A stretch of DNA of 64,000 bases from Marinomonas sp. CT5 (GTDB lineage: Bacteria > Pseudomonadota > Gammaproteobacteria > Pseudomonadales > Marinomonadaceae): NCBI RefSeq assembly GCF_018336975.1, contig NZ_CP025572.1, positions 3,946,965-4,010,964 of the forward strand, written 5' to 3'. The translations under genes and the position numbers were made by a program. Of this stretch, positions 56,219-64,000 are shown piece after piece. Numbering within the stretch: the first letter of the stretch is position 1; every line of letters begins with the position of its first letter. The notes beneath the pieces were generated by a model. That model saw only the letters and a list, made by a program, of their open reading frames with translations. It did not search any database and was not told where the DNA came from.

Positions 56219-56877
56219 GTTACTACTCTCTATTCTTATTTAGGGTAACAAACGCTGCTAAGCAAAAAGTATGGCATCTGTCATATGCTTTACACTTACT
56301 TTATGAACACAGTCGCTCAATCACAATCTATCCCAGAGTATTCTTGCACTGTGTCGATTTGGCTATTTCATTTTGGCCGAAAGGGTATTGCATTTTGATA
56401 TAGCTGCTTTTTAATACAGCAGTGACATTTCGTCATTTTTATTATTTATTTTAAATACTTCCACCAAACAGCTTCGTTTTTGATTACCGACAACCCAATT
56501 ATCATATTGATATATATAGTTTTTTTAAATTCACAAAGTACCTCGTATTTTTTCGTATTCCTTTTTCGATATACGAGAGACATAAAAAATTCATTTCTAA
56601 AAAGACAGAAATTACGACATTTTGATGATGCAGCTCAAGAAAGCAGCCCAAAAATACAGATAAGAATTGAATACAAAGTGCCAATGTCGACAAAGTTCGC
56701 ATTAACACTTTATGAGCTTTTAGAAAAAATATAGGGTATTTTGAAAATGATCCTATATTATTTACAAGCTCAACGATGCTGCTTAAATGATAGGATTGGC
56801 TGCGTTACTACGAAGAAAAGTAGAAAATACAAAAATAAATCACTGGGACCTAAGACCCCCAAGCTTGGAGAGATAAA
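56219..56877. other. Divergent intergenic region between the lig operon and the TRAP transporter
   Basis: A 659-bp AT-rich region that must hold both promoters. A plus-strand frame at 56480-56734 ends in IRIEYKVPMSTKFALTLYE, which resembles the C-terminal wing of HxlR-type regulators (pattern Y-x-VP-x-x-x-x-F-x-LT), but the rest does not match and no ribosome site is seen; it may be a relic. No other gene is supported. Confidence 0.4.
56730..56757. promoter_or_regulatory. Inverted repeat upstream of dctP
   Basis: TATAGG and CCTATA flank an inner ATTTT-G-AAAAT, giving nested arms over 28 bases about 120 bases before dctP. It could be an operator for the transporter or a transcription stop; no regulator is recognised. 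Confidence 0.4.
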
Positions 56878-57891
56878 ATGAATCTAACAAAAAAAATTAC
56901 ACTGGGTTTAATTGCAGCGGGCGCTGTAAGTAGCGTGAGCGCAGCGGATCTCACCCTTACTATCGGTCACGTTGATCCTCAAGAATGGACCACATCGAAA
57001 AAAGGTGCGGCCACTGAAGTCTTCAAAAATCTTGTGGAAGCAGAATCTGGTGGCCGAATTGAAGTCAATGTTTACCCGTCCGGTCAGCTTGGTGGCGAGA
57101 CAGACTTGGTTCAGTCCACACAAGATGGCACATTAAGCATGACGATGGTTTCAGGTGCCTTTGCTAAAGTCTGTAAAGAAGCGGCTGTATTAGAAATTCC
57201 TTATCTATTCCCCTCTGCTCCTGTTGCTTGGGAAGTACTCGATGGTGACTTCGGCAAAGCATTGTCTGAACATTGCTTAAAAGAAAGTGGGCTACGCACT
57301 CTTGCTTATGGTGAGACAGGTTTCCGTAATTTTACTAACTCAAAACGTCCGGTAGCAGAACCAAAAGATTTAACAGGTTTAAAAATCCGTGTTCAAACGC
57401 TCCCCCTCTACGTGGAAATGGTGAAAGCAATGGGCGCAGAACCAACGCCAATTGCATGGCCTGAAGTCCCATCCGCATTAACCACAGGCGTTGTTGACGG
57501 ACAAGAAAACCCAGTCAGTGTTATCGAAGCAAATAAATTCTATGAATTCCAAAAATACCTAACACTGGATGGCCACGTTTACGGCACCGATTTCTTATTA
57601 ATCAATGAAGATCTTTATCAATCACTGAGTGATGAAGACCGTGCTATTATTGACCGTGCGGCGAAGGTTGCAGGTACTCTGGGTCGTGCAGTACAGCAAT
57701 TTAATTCTGCAAAAGGTCTAAAATCTCTGGCTGAAAACGGAATGCAAATTACCACACCTACACCAGCACAAATGGCCAAGTTCCGTGATATTGCACAACC
57801 TGCCGTGATCAACTGGTTAAAAGGTGAAGTACAACCAGAGTGGATCGAGCGTGTTCAAATGTCGGTAAAAGTCGCTAGTAATTCGCAATAA
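56878..57891 (+). CDS. TRAP transporter periplasmic binding protein (DctP type)
   Basis: A 337-residue binding protein with signal peptide (KKITLGLIAAGAVSSVSA, cut before AD). Typical TRAP features are IGHVDPQEWTTSKKGA, VNVYPSGQLGGETDLVQS, the AYGETGFRNFTNSKRP segment and the carboxylate-binding Arg in LKIRVQTLPLYVEMVKAMGA. The ligand is an organic acid, and the divergent lig operon makes protocatechuate, quinate, shikimate or a related acid the best guess. A strong hairpin separates it from dctQ, as is common when the binding protein must be made in excess. Confidence 0.92.
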   Translation: MNLTKKITLGLIAAGAVSSVSAADLTLTIGHVDPQEWTTSKKGAATEVFKNLVEAESGGRIEVNVYPSGQLGGETDLVQSTQDGTLSMTMVSGAFAKVCKEAAVLEIPYLFPSAPVAWEVLDGDFGKALSEHCLKESGLRTLAYGETGFRNFTNSKRPVAEPKDLTGLKIRVQTLPLYVEMVKAMGAEPTPIAWPEVPSALTTGVVDGQENPVSVIEANKFYEFQKYLTLDGHVYGTDFLLINEDLYQSLSDEDRAIIDRAAKVAGTLGRAVQQFNSAKGLKSLAENGMQITTPTPAQMAKFRDIAQPAVINWLKGEVQPEWIERVQMSVKVASNSQ

Positions 57892-57910
57892 GAACAACAC
57901 TTGAAATCGG

Positions 57911-57946
57911 ACAATCGAAAGCGTTTTTATCGCTTTCGATTGTTTT
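57911..57946 (+). terminator. Intercistronic terminator between dctP and dctQ
   Basis: ACAATCGAAAGCG and CGCTTTCGATTGT form a perfect 13-bp stem with a TTTTTAT loop, followed by TTTTCC. It should reduce read-through into dctQM and protect the dctP message from 3' decay. Confidence 0.8.
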
Positions 57947-57973
57947 CCTTCGTTACAATCCGGAAAGCTCACC

Positions 57974-58447
57974 ATGAAACGCCTCTATAAAAATACTCTC
58001 GCCACCCTAACTGGTACCTCCTTATTCGTTATCTTTGGCGTTATTTTAATCAGCAGTTTGAGCCGTTACTTATTTAACTCGCCCATCCAGTGGAGTGAAG
58101 AAGTCGCAAAATACGCCATGATATACGGCACCATGTTTGGTACAACATTATGCTATTTAGAAGGTATCCATATTCGTTTTAGCTTTTTAGAAGACATGGT
58201 CTCTACTAAAGTTCGCCATGCCTTAAATGTTATCTCTGACATTATTGCACTCGTTAGTGGTTGCGTACTCGCCTATTCTGGCTACATTTTCATGATGAAA
58301 CGTGGTGGAATACAAGCTCCCGGCACAGGTATTCAAATGTATTATTTTCAGGCCGCCATGGTCATCGGCGGAGTCTGCCTTGTCATCGCGGCTGCGATTC
58401 GACTGGTCGACTACTTTCAATCCAACACGTTAGAAAAAGGACAATAA
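57974..58447 (+). CDS. TRAP transporter small membrane subunit (DctQ type)
   Basis: A 157-residue subunit with four hydrophobic helices and the DctQ motifs WSEEVAKYAMIYGTMFGTTL and LEGIHIRFSFLED. It joins the binding protein to the large permease. GGAAAG precedes the start. Its stop at 58447 is two bases from the dctM ATG. Confidence 0.9.
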   Translation: MKRLYKNTLATLTGTSLFVIFGVILISSLSRYLFNSPIQWSEEVAKYAMIYGTMFGTTLCYLEGIHIRFSFLEDMVSTKVRHALNVISDIIALVSGCVLAYSGYIFMMKRGGIQAPGTGIQMYYFQAAMVIGGVCLVIAAAIRLVDYFQSNTLEKGQ

Positions 58448-58449
58448 TC

Positions 58450-59718
58450 ATGCTAGGTTTCGGGATTCTTATTGTCCTTTTAGTGATTGGTAGCCCCATT
58501 GCATTCGCTATTTTATTGGGTATTGTTGGCCATATTTACACCCTACCGTTTAATGTGAGCCTTGTTGCCCAGCGTATTTTCAGTGGTCTGGACTCATTCT
58601 CTATTTTAGCTATCCCTCTTTTTGTGCTTGCTGGTGAGTTGATGAATGAAAGTGGCATCACTAGCCGAATTATTAACTTTGCGAATGCATTAGTTGGTCA
58701 CATGAAAGCAGGACTTGCTCAGGTAAACATATGGGCATCAGTCATTTTTGCCGGATTATCTGGCTCAGCGGTAGCGGATACCTCAGCGTTAGGGCGCGTA
58801 TTTATTCCTACCATGGAAAAAGAGGGCTATCCACGTTCTTTTGCCGCAGCACTCACAGCCGCCTCGTCGGTTATCGGGCCAATGATACCGCCGAGCATCC
58901 CAGTCATTATTTACGCATTAATCACCACTGGCGTATCAGTCCCAGCCCTTTTTCTTGCAGGGGTAACACCTGGGTTATTTCTTGCTGTCGGTTTATCGAT
59001 TTACGTTTACTTTTTTGCGGGTCATTACGCCCCCCTAAAAGAAAAACTGTCTATGAAGGAGCGTTGGAAAGCATTTGTAGAAGCATGGATTCCACTGTTC
59101 ATGCCAATATTTATCGTTGGTTCAATCCTAACCGGTATTGTTACACCAACGGAAGCCGCTGCCTTTGCTGCTGCTTATGCGTTATTAGCGGGTATGTTCA
59201 TTCTGAAAAGTTTGAAAATATCGAGTTTGCCTAGCATTTTTACTCGTGCAATGCGTGACTCATCAGTCATTCTTATTGTGATTGGTGTAGTCGCAGCCGC
59301 AAACTGGTTACTCACCTTCTCAAGAGTGCCACAAACCATCAGCCAGATGGTTCTAGAACAAGTTTCAAGCCCTTGGATGTTCTTGATACTGGTGAACATT
59401 ATTTTGTTAGTTGTAGGCCTGTTCCTCGAAGGGATCGCGGCTATGCTAATACTACTCCCAATTCTGCACCCTATCGCGATGAGTCTTGGTATTGATCCCG
59501 TTCATTTTGGTATCGTAGTGATTTTCAACCTGATGATCGGCCTTGTCACACCACCAATGGGGATTTGCTTATTCGTTTCTAATTCGATTGCTAACGTTGG
59601 GATAGCGGCTATTTCTAAACAAATTATGCCGCTTTTCTTAGTTGAATTGGCGGTCTTGATCTTAATCACTTTTGTGCCGAGCACAGTAACCTTCTTACCC
59701 ACCTTATTCGGTTATTAA
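58450..59718 (+). CDS. TRAP transporter large permease (DctM type)
   Basis: The 422-residue sodium-driven permease subunit with about 11-12 helices. Family motifs are LGFGILIVLLVIGSPIAFAI, the SILAIPLFVLAGELMNESG segment, LSGSAVADTSALGRVFIPTM, IGPMIPPSIPVIIYALIT and VTPTEAAAFAAAYALL. The ATG at 58450 starts two bases after the dctQ stop; the frame is open further upstream inside dctQ but that part is not transporter-like. A bidirectional terminator follows. Confidence 0.94.
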   Translation: MLGFGILIVLLVIGSPIAFAILLGIVGHIYTLPFNVSLVAQRIFSGLDSFSILAIPLFVLAGELMNESGITSRIINFANALVGHMKAGLAQVNIWASVIFAGLSGSAVADTSALGRVFIPTMEKEGYPRSFAAALTAASSVIGPMIPPSIPVIIYALITTGVSVPALFLAGVTPGLFLAVGLSIYVYFFAGHYAPLKEKLSMKERWKAFVEAWIPLFMPIFIVGSILTGIVTPTEAAAFAAAYALLAGMFILKSLKISSLPSIFTRAMRDSSVILIVIGVVAAANWLLTFSRVPQTISQMVLEQVSSPWMFLILVNIILLVVGLFLEGIAAMLILLPILHPIAMSLGIDPVHFGIVVIFNLMIGLVTPPMGICLFVSNSIANVGIAAISKQIMPLFLVELAVLILITFVPSTVTFLPTLFGY

Positions 59719-59737
59719 CACGAATAAGTTGCCAAAA

Positions 59738-59764
59738 AAAACGACGCCATGTGTGCGTCGTTTT
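59738..59764. terminator. Bidirectional terminator between dctM and peroxiredoxin
   Basis: AAAACGACGC and GCGTCGTTTT form a perfect 10-bp stem with a CATGTGT loop. An A-run and a T-run flank it, so it serves both convergent genes. Confidence 0.85.
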
Positions 59765-59788
59765 CTATTTGACGAAAAAGTAGATGAC

Positions 59789-60268
59789 TTATAGCTGAGA
59801 CAAGACGTACTCAGCAGAACTCACTTTGTATTCGCCGGGCTCATCCAGCCATAACTGCTGAACAATGCCGTTTGTCACTAACATAGCGTATCTGCGACTG
59901 CGAATACCCATTTTAGCCGCGGAGATATCCAGCTCTAATCCCATAGAACAAGTAAACTCAGCCAAACCATCGGCTGCCATGATTAGGTTTTCGGCGTTAT
60001 TGGCCTTGCCCCATGCATTCATCACAAAGACATCATTTACAGACAAACAAATAATTTCATCTACGCCTTTTTCTTTTAGCGCATCAAAATGCACAACAAA
60101 ACCAGGCAAATGGCTGGCACTACAGGTTGGCGTAAAAGCGCCAGGTACGGCAAACATCAGAACAGTTTTACCGGAAAAAAACTCTATAACATCGATTGTT
60201 TCTGGCCCTTCTTCACCCATTATTTGGAACGAGCCATGCGGCAACATATCACCCATATGAATCGACAT
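59789..60268 (-). CDS. Prx5-type peroxiredoxin, second copy
   Basis: A 159-residue thiol peroxidase with the peroxidatic Cys49 in [17 protein letters not shown], a further Cys74 in IICLSVNDVFVM and the MGIRSRRYAMLV segment. It is a paralog of the 4920-5444 gene but shorter, without the N-terminal NPFEWKDV extension and with LELDISAAKM in place of the other's [14 protein letters not shown] lies eight bases before the ATG at 60268; a GTG five codons upstream is possible. Confidence 0.9.
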   Translation of the reverse strand: MSIHMGDMLPHGSFQIMGEEGPETIDVIEFFSGKTVLMFAVPGAFTPTCSASHLPGFVVHFDALKEKGVDEIICLSVNDVFVMNAWGKANNAENLIMAADGLAEFTCSMGLELDISAAKMGIRSRRYAMLVTNGIVQQLWLDEPGEYKVSSAEYVLSQL

Positions 60269-60330
60269 AAACGTTATCTCCACAGAATTAGGTTGCCTTA
60301 ATATTAACGCAACCTAACTGAGAAAAACCA

Positions 60331-62307
60331 TCAAACAATCTTAAATTGACTAAGTAGTTGTTTCTGATGAGAAGCCAGCTTAGATAAACCTTCACTATCT
60401 CTCTCACTTTGATCCGAACCCGCCGCAGCTTGTTCCGACATTTCAGAAATTTCTAACACATTTTGTTTAATTTCTTGGGCCACAGCCGATTGCTCTTCCG
60501 CGGCCGTCGCAATTTGCGTACTTAAATCACGTATTTCAGCCATATTAGTTTGTAAATCAGCCAAAGAGGCACCGACTGAACGTGCTTCTTCTGCGCTTGA
60601 AACCGCACTCTTTCGACTATCTTCCATACTGCCAACGGTTCTCGATACGCCTTGCTGTAATTGCGCAATCACTTGCTGAATTTCTTCCGTAGAGCTATGC
60701 GTTCGAGTTGCTAAGGTGCGCACCTCATCTGCCACAACGGCAAAACCTCTGCCCTGCTCCCCAGCTCGCGCTGCTTCAATTGCCGCGTTCAATGCCAGTA
60801 AATTGGTCTGTTCTGCAATGTCTTGGATCACATCAAGAATCCGATCAATACTCTTCGAATGTTCATCAAGCTGATTCACTACAACGGTTGATTCTTCAAT
60901 TTGCTCAAGTAGGTGCTCAATTTTTTGAATATTAGAATCCATTTGTGAGCGATTCTGTGTGGCTCTTTGATCAACAGACTGAATTTGATGCAAAATAACT
61001 TCCGAACTTTTAGCCACCTGATCAACCGTAGACACCATCTCAGACATAGAAGAAGCCACTTCGGTGGTTCTTTCATTCTGCGCGCCCATTATGCGTTTAG
61101 AATCACTCGCCAAACGAACATTGCTACCAGCGGATTCCGCCACCTCATTTGAAGCCTGGTCAATTTCGGACATCACCGTCTGTAGCTTGGCAACCAATCC
61201 GTTTACCCAAGTAGATAATTCACCAAACTCATCTTTGGTTTTAACCTTACTACGCTGAGTAAAATCACCATCTGAAATTTTTCCTAATACCGTCATCACT
61301 TCTTTTAGTGGAAGACGAATACTACGACTCACCCATAAAGCCACCAGCACGGCAATAATAATGGAAACGACTAAGACCACTTCAATAATAATGGTCGATA
61401 ATGTTGCCGCATCAGAGGCTTCTTTTTTAGCACTTACCCCCATTTCGGTGGCTTCAGATAATAATTGCTGCACCGAGGTATTCACCAATTCCATGCTATC
61501 TGAAAGCTGCTTAGCCAAGACTTCAGACTCCTGCACTAAATGAGTATTTTCATAATACTTTGTGATGACACCATCATCGGATAACACACTATTCTCTACT
61601 TCACTGATCAAACCATTGATGTTGTCATCGTTTAAATAGGACTGTTTATCTTTCAAACTCGCAATGTTGGAAGCCATAGCATCGCGCAACTCCTGCATCC
61701 TATCCAGGCTACGCACATCAAAATAATCATTCACAGTCACCTGAAGGCTTTCAATTTGGCTGTGCATATAGGATGCAGCAAACTGAATTTCCGGTGTATC
61801 ACCGTCTGTTACCAACATGCCCAAATCTTCTACCGCAAAAGTAATAGCGTCTTTCAGGTCAAGCTTTTCATCTGGAATAGCCGCTTGCAGCTCCAGCATC
61901 CTTTTATGATTAGAGAAAGCAACATCGGTAAAACCATAGAAATGTTCTACCTCTGATTCTATATTGGCTAGCGTTTGCGTCATCCTTGGTAGCTCTTTTA
62001 ATTGTTCTGACAACTGACCAGACACATCATTAAATTCTTGCTTATACGACGAAAAGCGTGTCGATAAATCCTCCAATGAATCAGGAGTTTTACTTAACAA
62101 ATACTGCAAAACCACCGCATTCGCTAAACTGACATCTTCTTTTAATTCGTTGCTAGTCGATGAAATGTTGGCGACTTTTCCTGTTACCACATTTAATCTA
62201 TCTTCTATTTTGTTAATGCCTACAAATCCAGATGCAGCAATCATCAGCAAAAGTATTAATAAAATACCAAAGCCAAATAAAATCCTTTGAATGACGGATA
62301 ACGACAT
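60331..62307 (-). CDS. Methyl-accepting chemotaxis protein with long helical sensor (HBM-like)
   Basis: A 658-residue receptor: membrane helix about 10-30, a roughly 260-residue all-helical periplasmic domain (two stacked helical bundles, as in HBM sensors for organic acids such as TCA intermediates), second helix near 305-325, HAMP, and a signalling domain with tip [15 protein letters not shown] and a conserved [14 protein letters not shown]. The C-terminus [10 protein letters not shown] lacks a CheR-binding pentapeptide. The HBM assignment is from length and helix pattern and needs a domain search. It stands alone. Confidence 0.87.
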   Translation of the reverse strand: MSLSVIQRILFGFGILLILLLMIAASGFVGINKIEDRLNVVTGKVANISSTSNELKEDVSLANAVVLQYLLSKTPDSLEDLSTRFSSYKQEFNDVSGQLSEQLKELPRMTQTLANIESEVEHFYGFTDVAFSNHKRMLELQAAIPDEKLDLKDAITFAVEDLGMLVTDGDTPEIQFAASYMHSQIESLQVTVNDYFDVRSLDRMQELRDAMASNIASLKDKQSYLNDDNINGLISEVENSVLSDDGVITKYYENTHLVQESEVLAKQLSDSMELVNTSVQQLLSEATEMGVSAKKEASDAATLSTIIIEVVLVVSIIIAVLVALWVSRSIRLPLKEVMTVLGKISDGDFTQRSKVKTKDEFGELSTWVNGLVAKLQTVMSEIDQASNEVAESAGSNVRLASDSKRIMGAQNERTTEVASSMSEMVSTVDQVAKSSEVILHQIQSVDQRATQNRSQMDSNIQKIEHLLEQIEESTVVVNQLDEHSKSIDRILDVIQDIAEQTNLLALNAAIEAARAGEQGRGFAVVADEVRTLATRTHSSTEEIQQVIAQLQQGVSRTVGSMEDSRKSAVSSAEEARSVGASLADLQTNMAEIRDLSTQIATAAEEQSAVAQEIKQNVLEISEMSEQAAAGSDQSERDSEGLSKLASHQKQLLSQFKIV

Positions 62308-62522
62308 AATCGACCTCTAAATTAAATCTGCTCTAAATTTTTCTTTATCTATTTACACAATCAGTCTTTTCAAAACACAAAACTTGACCGATTATACAGA
62401 AAGAACAATAACACTTTGTTTACAATGAGTATCTACCCTTGGCTATCAAAAATACCTTATAAAAGACAAAGCTTGGCTCATAAAACCAGCATAGATTTCT
62501 TTCAATCCACCAATCTGGTAGA

Positions 62523-63986
62523 TTGAGCATCTCTCATTTTGAATTCGACCTACGCTTTATGGATTGCCCCTTATACGAAAAAATTGCCAACCAAATTGAA
62601 CATCAAGTTCATGAAGGTATTTTTTTGCCGGGCGCAAAAATTCCCTCGGTACGAAAATCCAGCAAACAAATGGAAGTAAGTGTGGCAACCGTTTTGCAAG
62701 CTTATAGTTTGTTAGAAGACAGAGGGGTGATCAAAGCACGGCCTCAAAAAGGCTACTTTGTCCAAGAGATCCAACCCCAAGTATTAGAACAAGCAAAAAT
62801 TGAGCCCACACAAAATGACACCAGTATCCACACTCTACTGCGTCGTTTGCTGCATACATCACAAAATAACCATGTCATTCAATTTGGCGCAGCCATTCCT
62901 AAAAGCCAATTTTTACCTATCAGACAACTACAGCGCTCGGTAGGTCGATTAATGCGCCTTGAGCCAGAAATATGTGCCGCTTATGAGTTCACCCCAGGTT
63001 CTCTCAGCTTACGCCGTCAAATAGCCATACGTATGCTTGATAGCGGCTGCCAACTGCAACCAGACGACATAACCATTACTTTAGGGTGCCAAAATGCACT
63101 GATGCTCTCACTGCAAGCGGTGGCAACAGCAGGTGATACCATCGCGATTGAAAGTCCTGCTTATCATGGTGTTTTACAGGCAATTGAAGTTCTAAATTTA
63201 AAAGCGGTGGAAATCCCTTGCTATGCAGAAACAGGCATAGACTTAGACTTATTAGAAAAGGCCGCTGAAGAATGGCAAATAAAGGCCTGCATTGTGACTC
63301 CAAACAACCAAAACCCAAGCGGTGCAACCCTAAATCACCAGGCCAGACAACGTATCATTCATCAGTCGCTGATGCACAATTTCACTATTATAGAAGACGA
63401 TGTATACGGGGAATTAAGCTATAAAGACAAACACGAACGTTCCTTAAAAGCAGACGATAAAAATAACAGCATTATTTATTGCAGCTCTTTTTCTAAAAGT
63501 ATTGCTCCTGGGTTTCGTATCGGCTGGATCGTCGGTGGTCAATTTCAGACGAAGATTGAACATTATGCTTATGTTCAATCTTTGGCTATTCCCACTTTAA
63601 CACAAACAGCTATCGCCAATTTTCTAGAAAACGGTGCTTATGATAGACACCTAAGAAAAACTCGACTGGCTTACCAAGACAACTTAGCTCGCTGCCAAGC
63701 TCTTATTCAGCAACATTTTCCAGAAGGTACGACAACATCAAACCCACGTGGTGGTTTCTTGTTATGGGTTACACTCCCCAGTGCAGTCAATGCTATGCTG
63801 CTTCATACCCAAGCTCTAGAAATTGGCATTGGTTTACTACCTGGTCTAGCCTTTAGTTTAACGGCTCAATTTAGTCATCATTTCAGACTGAACTATGCAC
63901 TAACTTGGGATAATAAAACGGATGCCGCACTAAAAGAACTCGGCAAACTTTGTTATTCACAATTACATTCAAGTAGGGCCTCTTAA
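62523..63986 (+). CDS. MocR-type regulator: GntR helix-turn-helix fused to an aminotransferase domain
   Basis: A 487-residue PdxR/MocR regulator. Residues about 10-80 form the winged helix (PLYEKIANQIEHQVHEGIF, PSVRKSSKQMEVSVATVLQA, DRGVIKARPQKGYFV). The rest is a fold-type I aminotransferase with TPGSLSLRRQIAIRML, ITITLGCQNALMLSLQAV, VTPNNQNPSGATL and the PLP lysine in CSSFSKSIAPGFRIGW. Such proteins sense PLP or amino compounds. TTG at 62523 is a tentative start; the next ATG is at 62559. The 215 bases upstream and the last 14 of the window hold nothing recognised. Confidence 0.88.
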   Translation: MSISHFEFDLRFMDCPLYEKIANQIEHQVHEGIFLPGAKIPSVRKSSKQMEVSVATVLQAYSLLEDRGVIKARPQKGYFVQEIQPQVLEQAKIEPTQNDTSIHTLLRRLLHTSQNNHVIQFGAAIPKSQFLPIRQLQRSVGRLMRLEPEICAAYEFTPGSLSLRRQIAIRMLDSGCQLQPDDITITLGCQNALMLSLQAVATAGDTIAIESPAYHGVLQAIEVLNLKAVEIPCYAETGIDLDLLEKAAEEWQIKACIVTPNNQNPSGATLNHQARQRIIHQSLMHNFTIIEDDVYGELSYKDKHERSLKADDKNNSIIYCSSFSKSIAPGFRIGWIVGGQFQTKIEHYAYVQSLAIPTLTQTAIANFLENGAYDRHLRKTRLAYQDNLARCQALIQQHFPEGTTTSNPRGGFLLWVTLPSAVNAMLLHTQALEIGIGLLPGLAFSLTAQFSHHFRLNYALTWDNKTDAALKELGKLCYSQLHSSRAS

Positions 63987-64000
63987 GGATGAACTAGGTA

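Noticed and set aside
1..64000. CRISPR arrays, tRNA and rRNA genes, prophage or integrase genes
   Set aside because: No regularly spaced repeats, cloverleaf-like genes, rRNA sequence or phage proteins were recognised anywhere in the window.

Overview
The window looks like chromosome from a marine gammaproteobacterium of the Oceanospirillales, most probably Marinomonas or a close relative. The base composition is AT-leaning, the proteins resemble Pseudomonas/Marinomonas families, there are many chemoreceptors, and the hut cluster is of the Pseudomonas type (HutF plus HutG). This is a judgement from protein resemblance; no rRNA or tRNA gene lies in the window to confirm it.

Layout. 1-298: end of an IS3-family element running off the left edge. 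0.3-13 kb: stress and redox genes (yghU, fpr, msrA, nfsA, a peroxiredoxin, an Hsp20, an NfsB-like nitroreductase) mixed with signalling genes (an EAL phosphodiesterase facing a degenerate Cache receptor, and a GGDEF cyclase). 13-16.4 kb: an isochorismatase-fold hydrolase, a polysaccharide-lyase-like lipoprotein, a DUF924 protein and a HigB/HigA-type toxin-antitoxin pair with a readable promoter/operator. 16.5-25.1 kb: a full histidine utilisation cluster, hutUHIG leftward and hutFD rightward, with hutC convergent to hutD and two identical palindromes between hutU and hutF. 25-31.4 kb: a cytochrome b561, an unknown membrane-anchored SRPBCC/GyrI-like protein, pepQ and a chemoreceptor with unusual topology.

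31.5-59.7 kb carries a nearly self-contained catabolic route. An NAD-type quinate/shikimate dehydrogenase, a type II dehydroquinate dehydratase (aroQ), an AEC transporter and a GntR regulator make one leftward group. A fused 3-dehydroshikimate dehydratase (quiC) with a divergent PcaQ-like regulator makes protocatechuate. Protocatechuate is then opened by the 4,5-dioxygenase LigAB and processed by LigC, LigI, GalD, LigJ and LigK to pyruvate and oxaloacetate. A LysR regulator with two DNA-binding domains sits before ligC. Inside this region lie a two-subunit pyruvate carboxylase (pycA/pycB) with its LysR regulator, two tandem BdlA-like PAS-PAS receptors, and a chemoreceptor gene broken by one in-frame stop. 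A TRAP transporter (dctPQM) diverges from the lig operon and is the likely importer for a pathway acid.

59.8-64 kb: a second Prx5-type peroxiredoxin, an HBM-type chemoreceptor and a MocR-type regulator near the right edge.

Most interesting points: the tandem-HTH LysR regulator, the complete quinate-to-central-metabolism route through 4,5-cleavage with embedded receptors, the interrupted chemoreceptor, a 78-bp element repeated at 13.1 and 16.5 kb that includes the hutG tail and terminator, a receptor that lacks the CheA-contact tip, and the short tandem repeat at the end of hutH.
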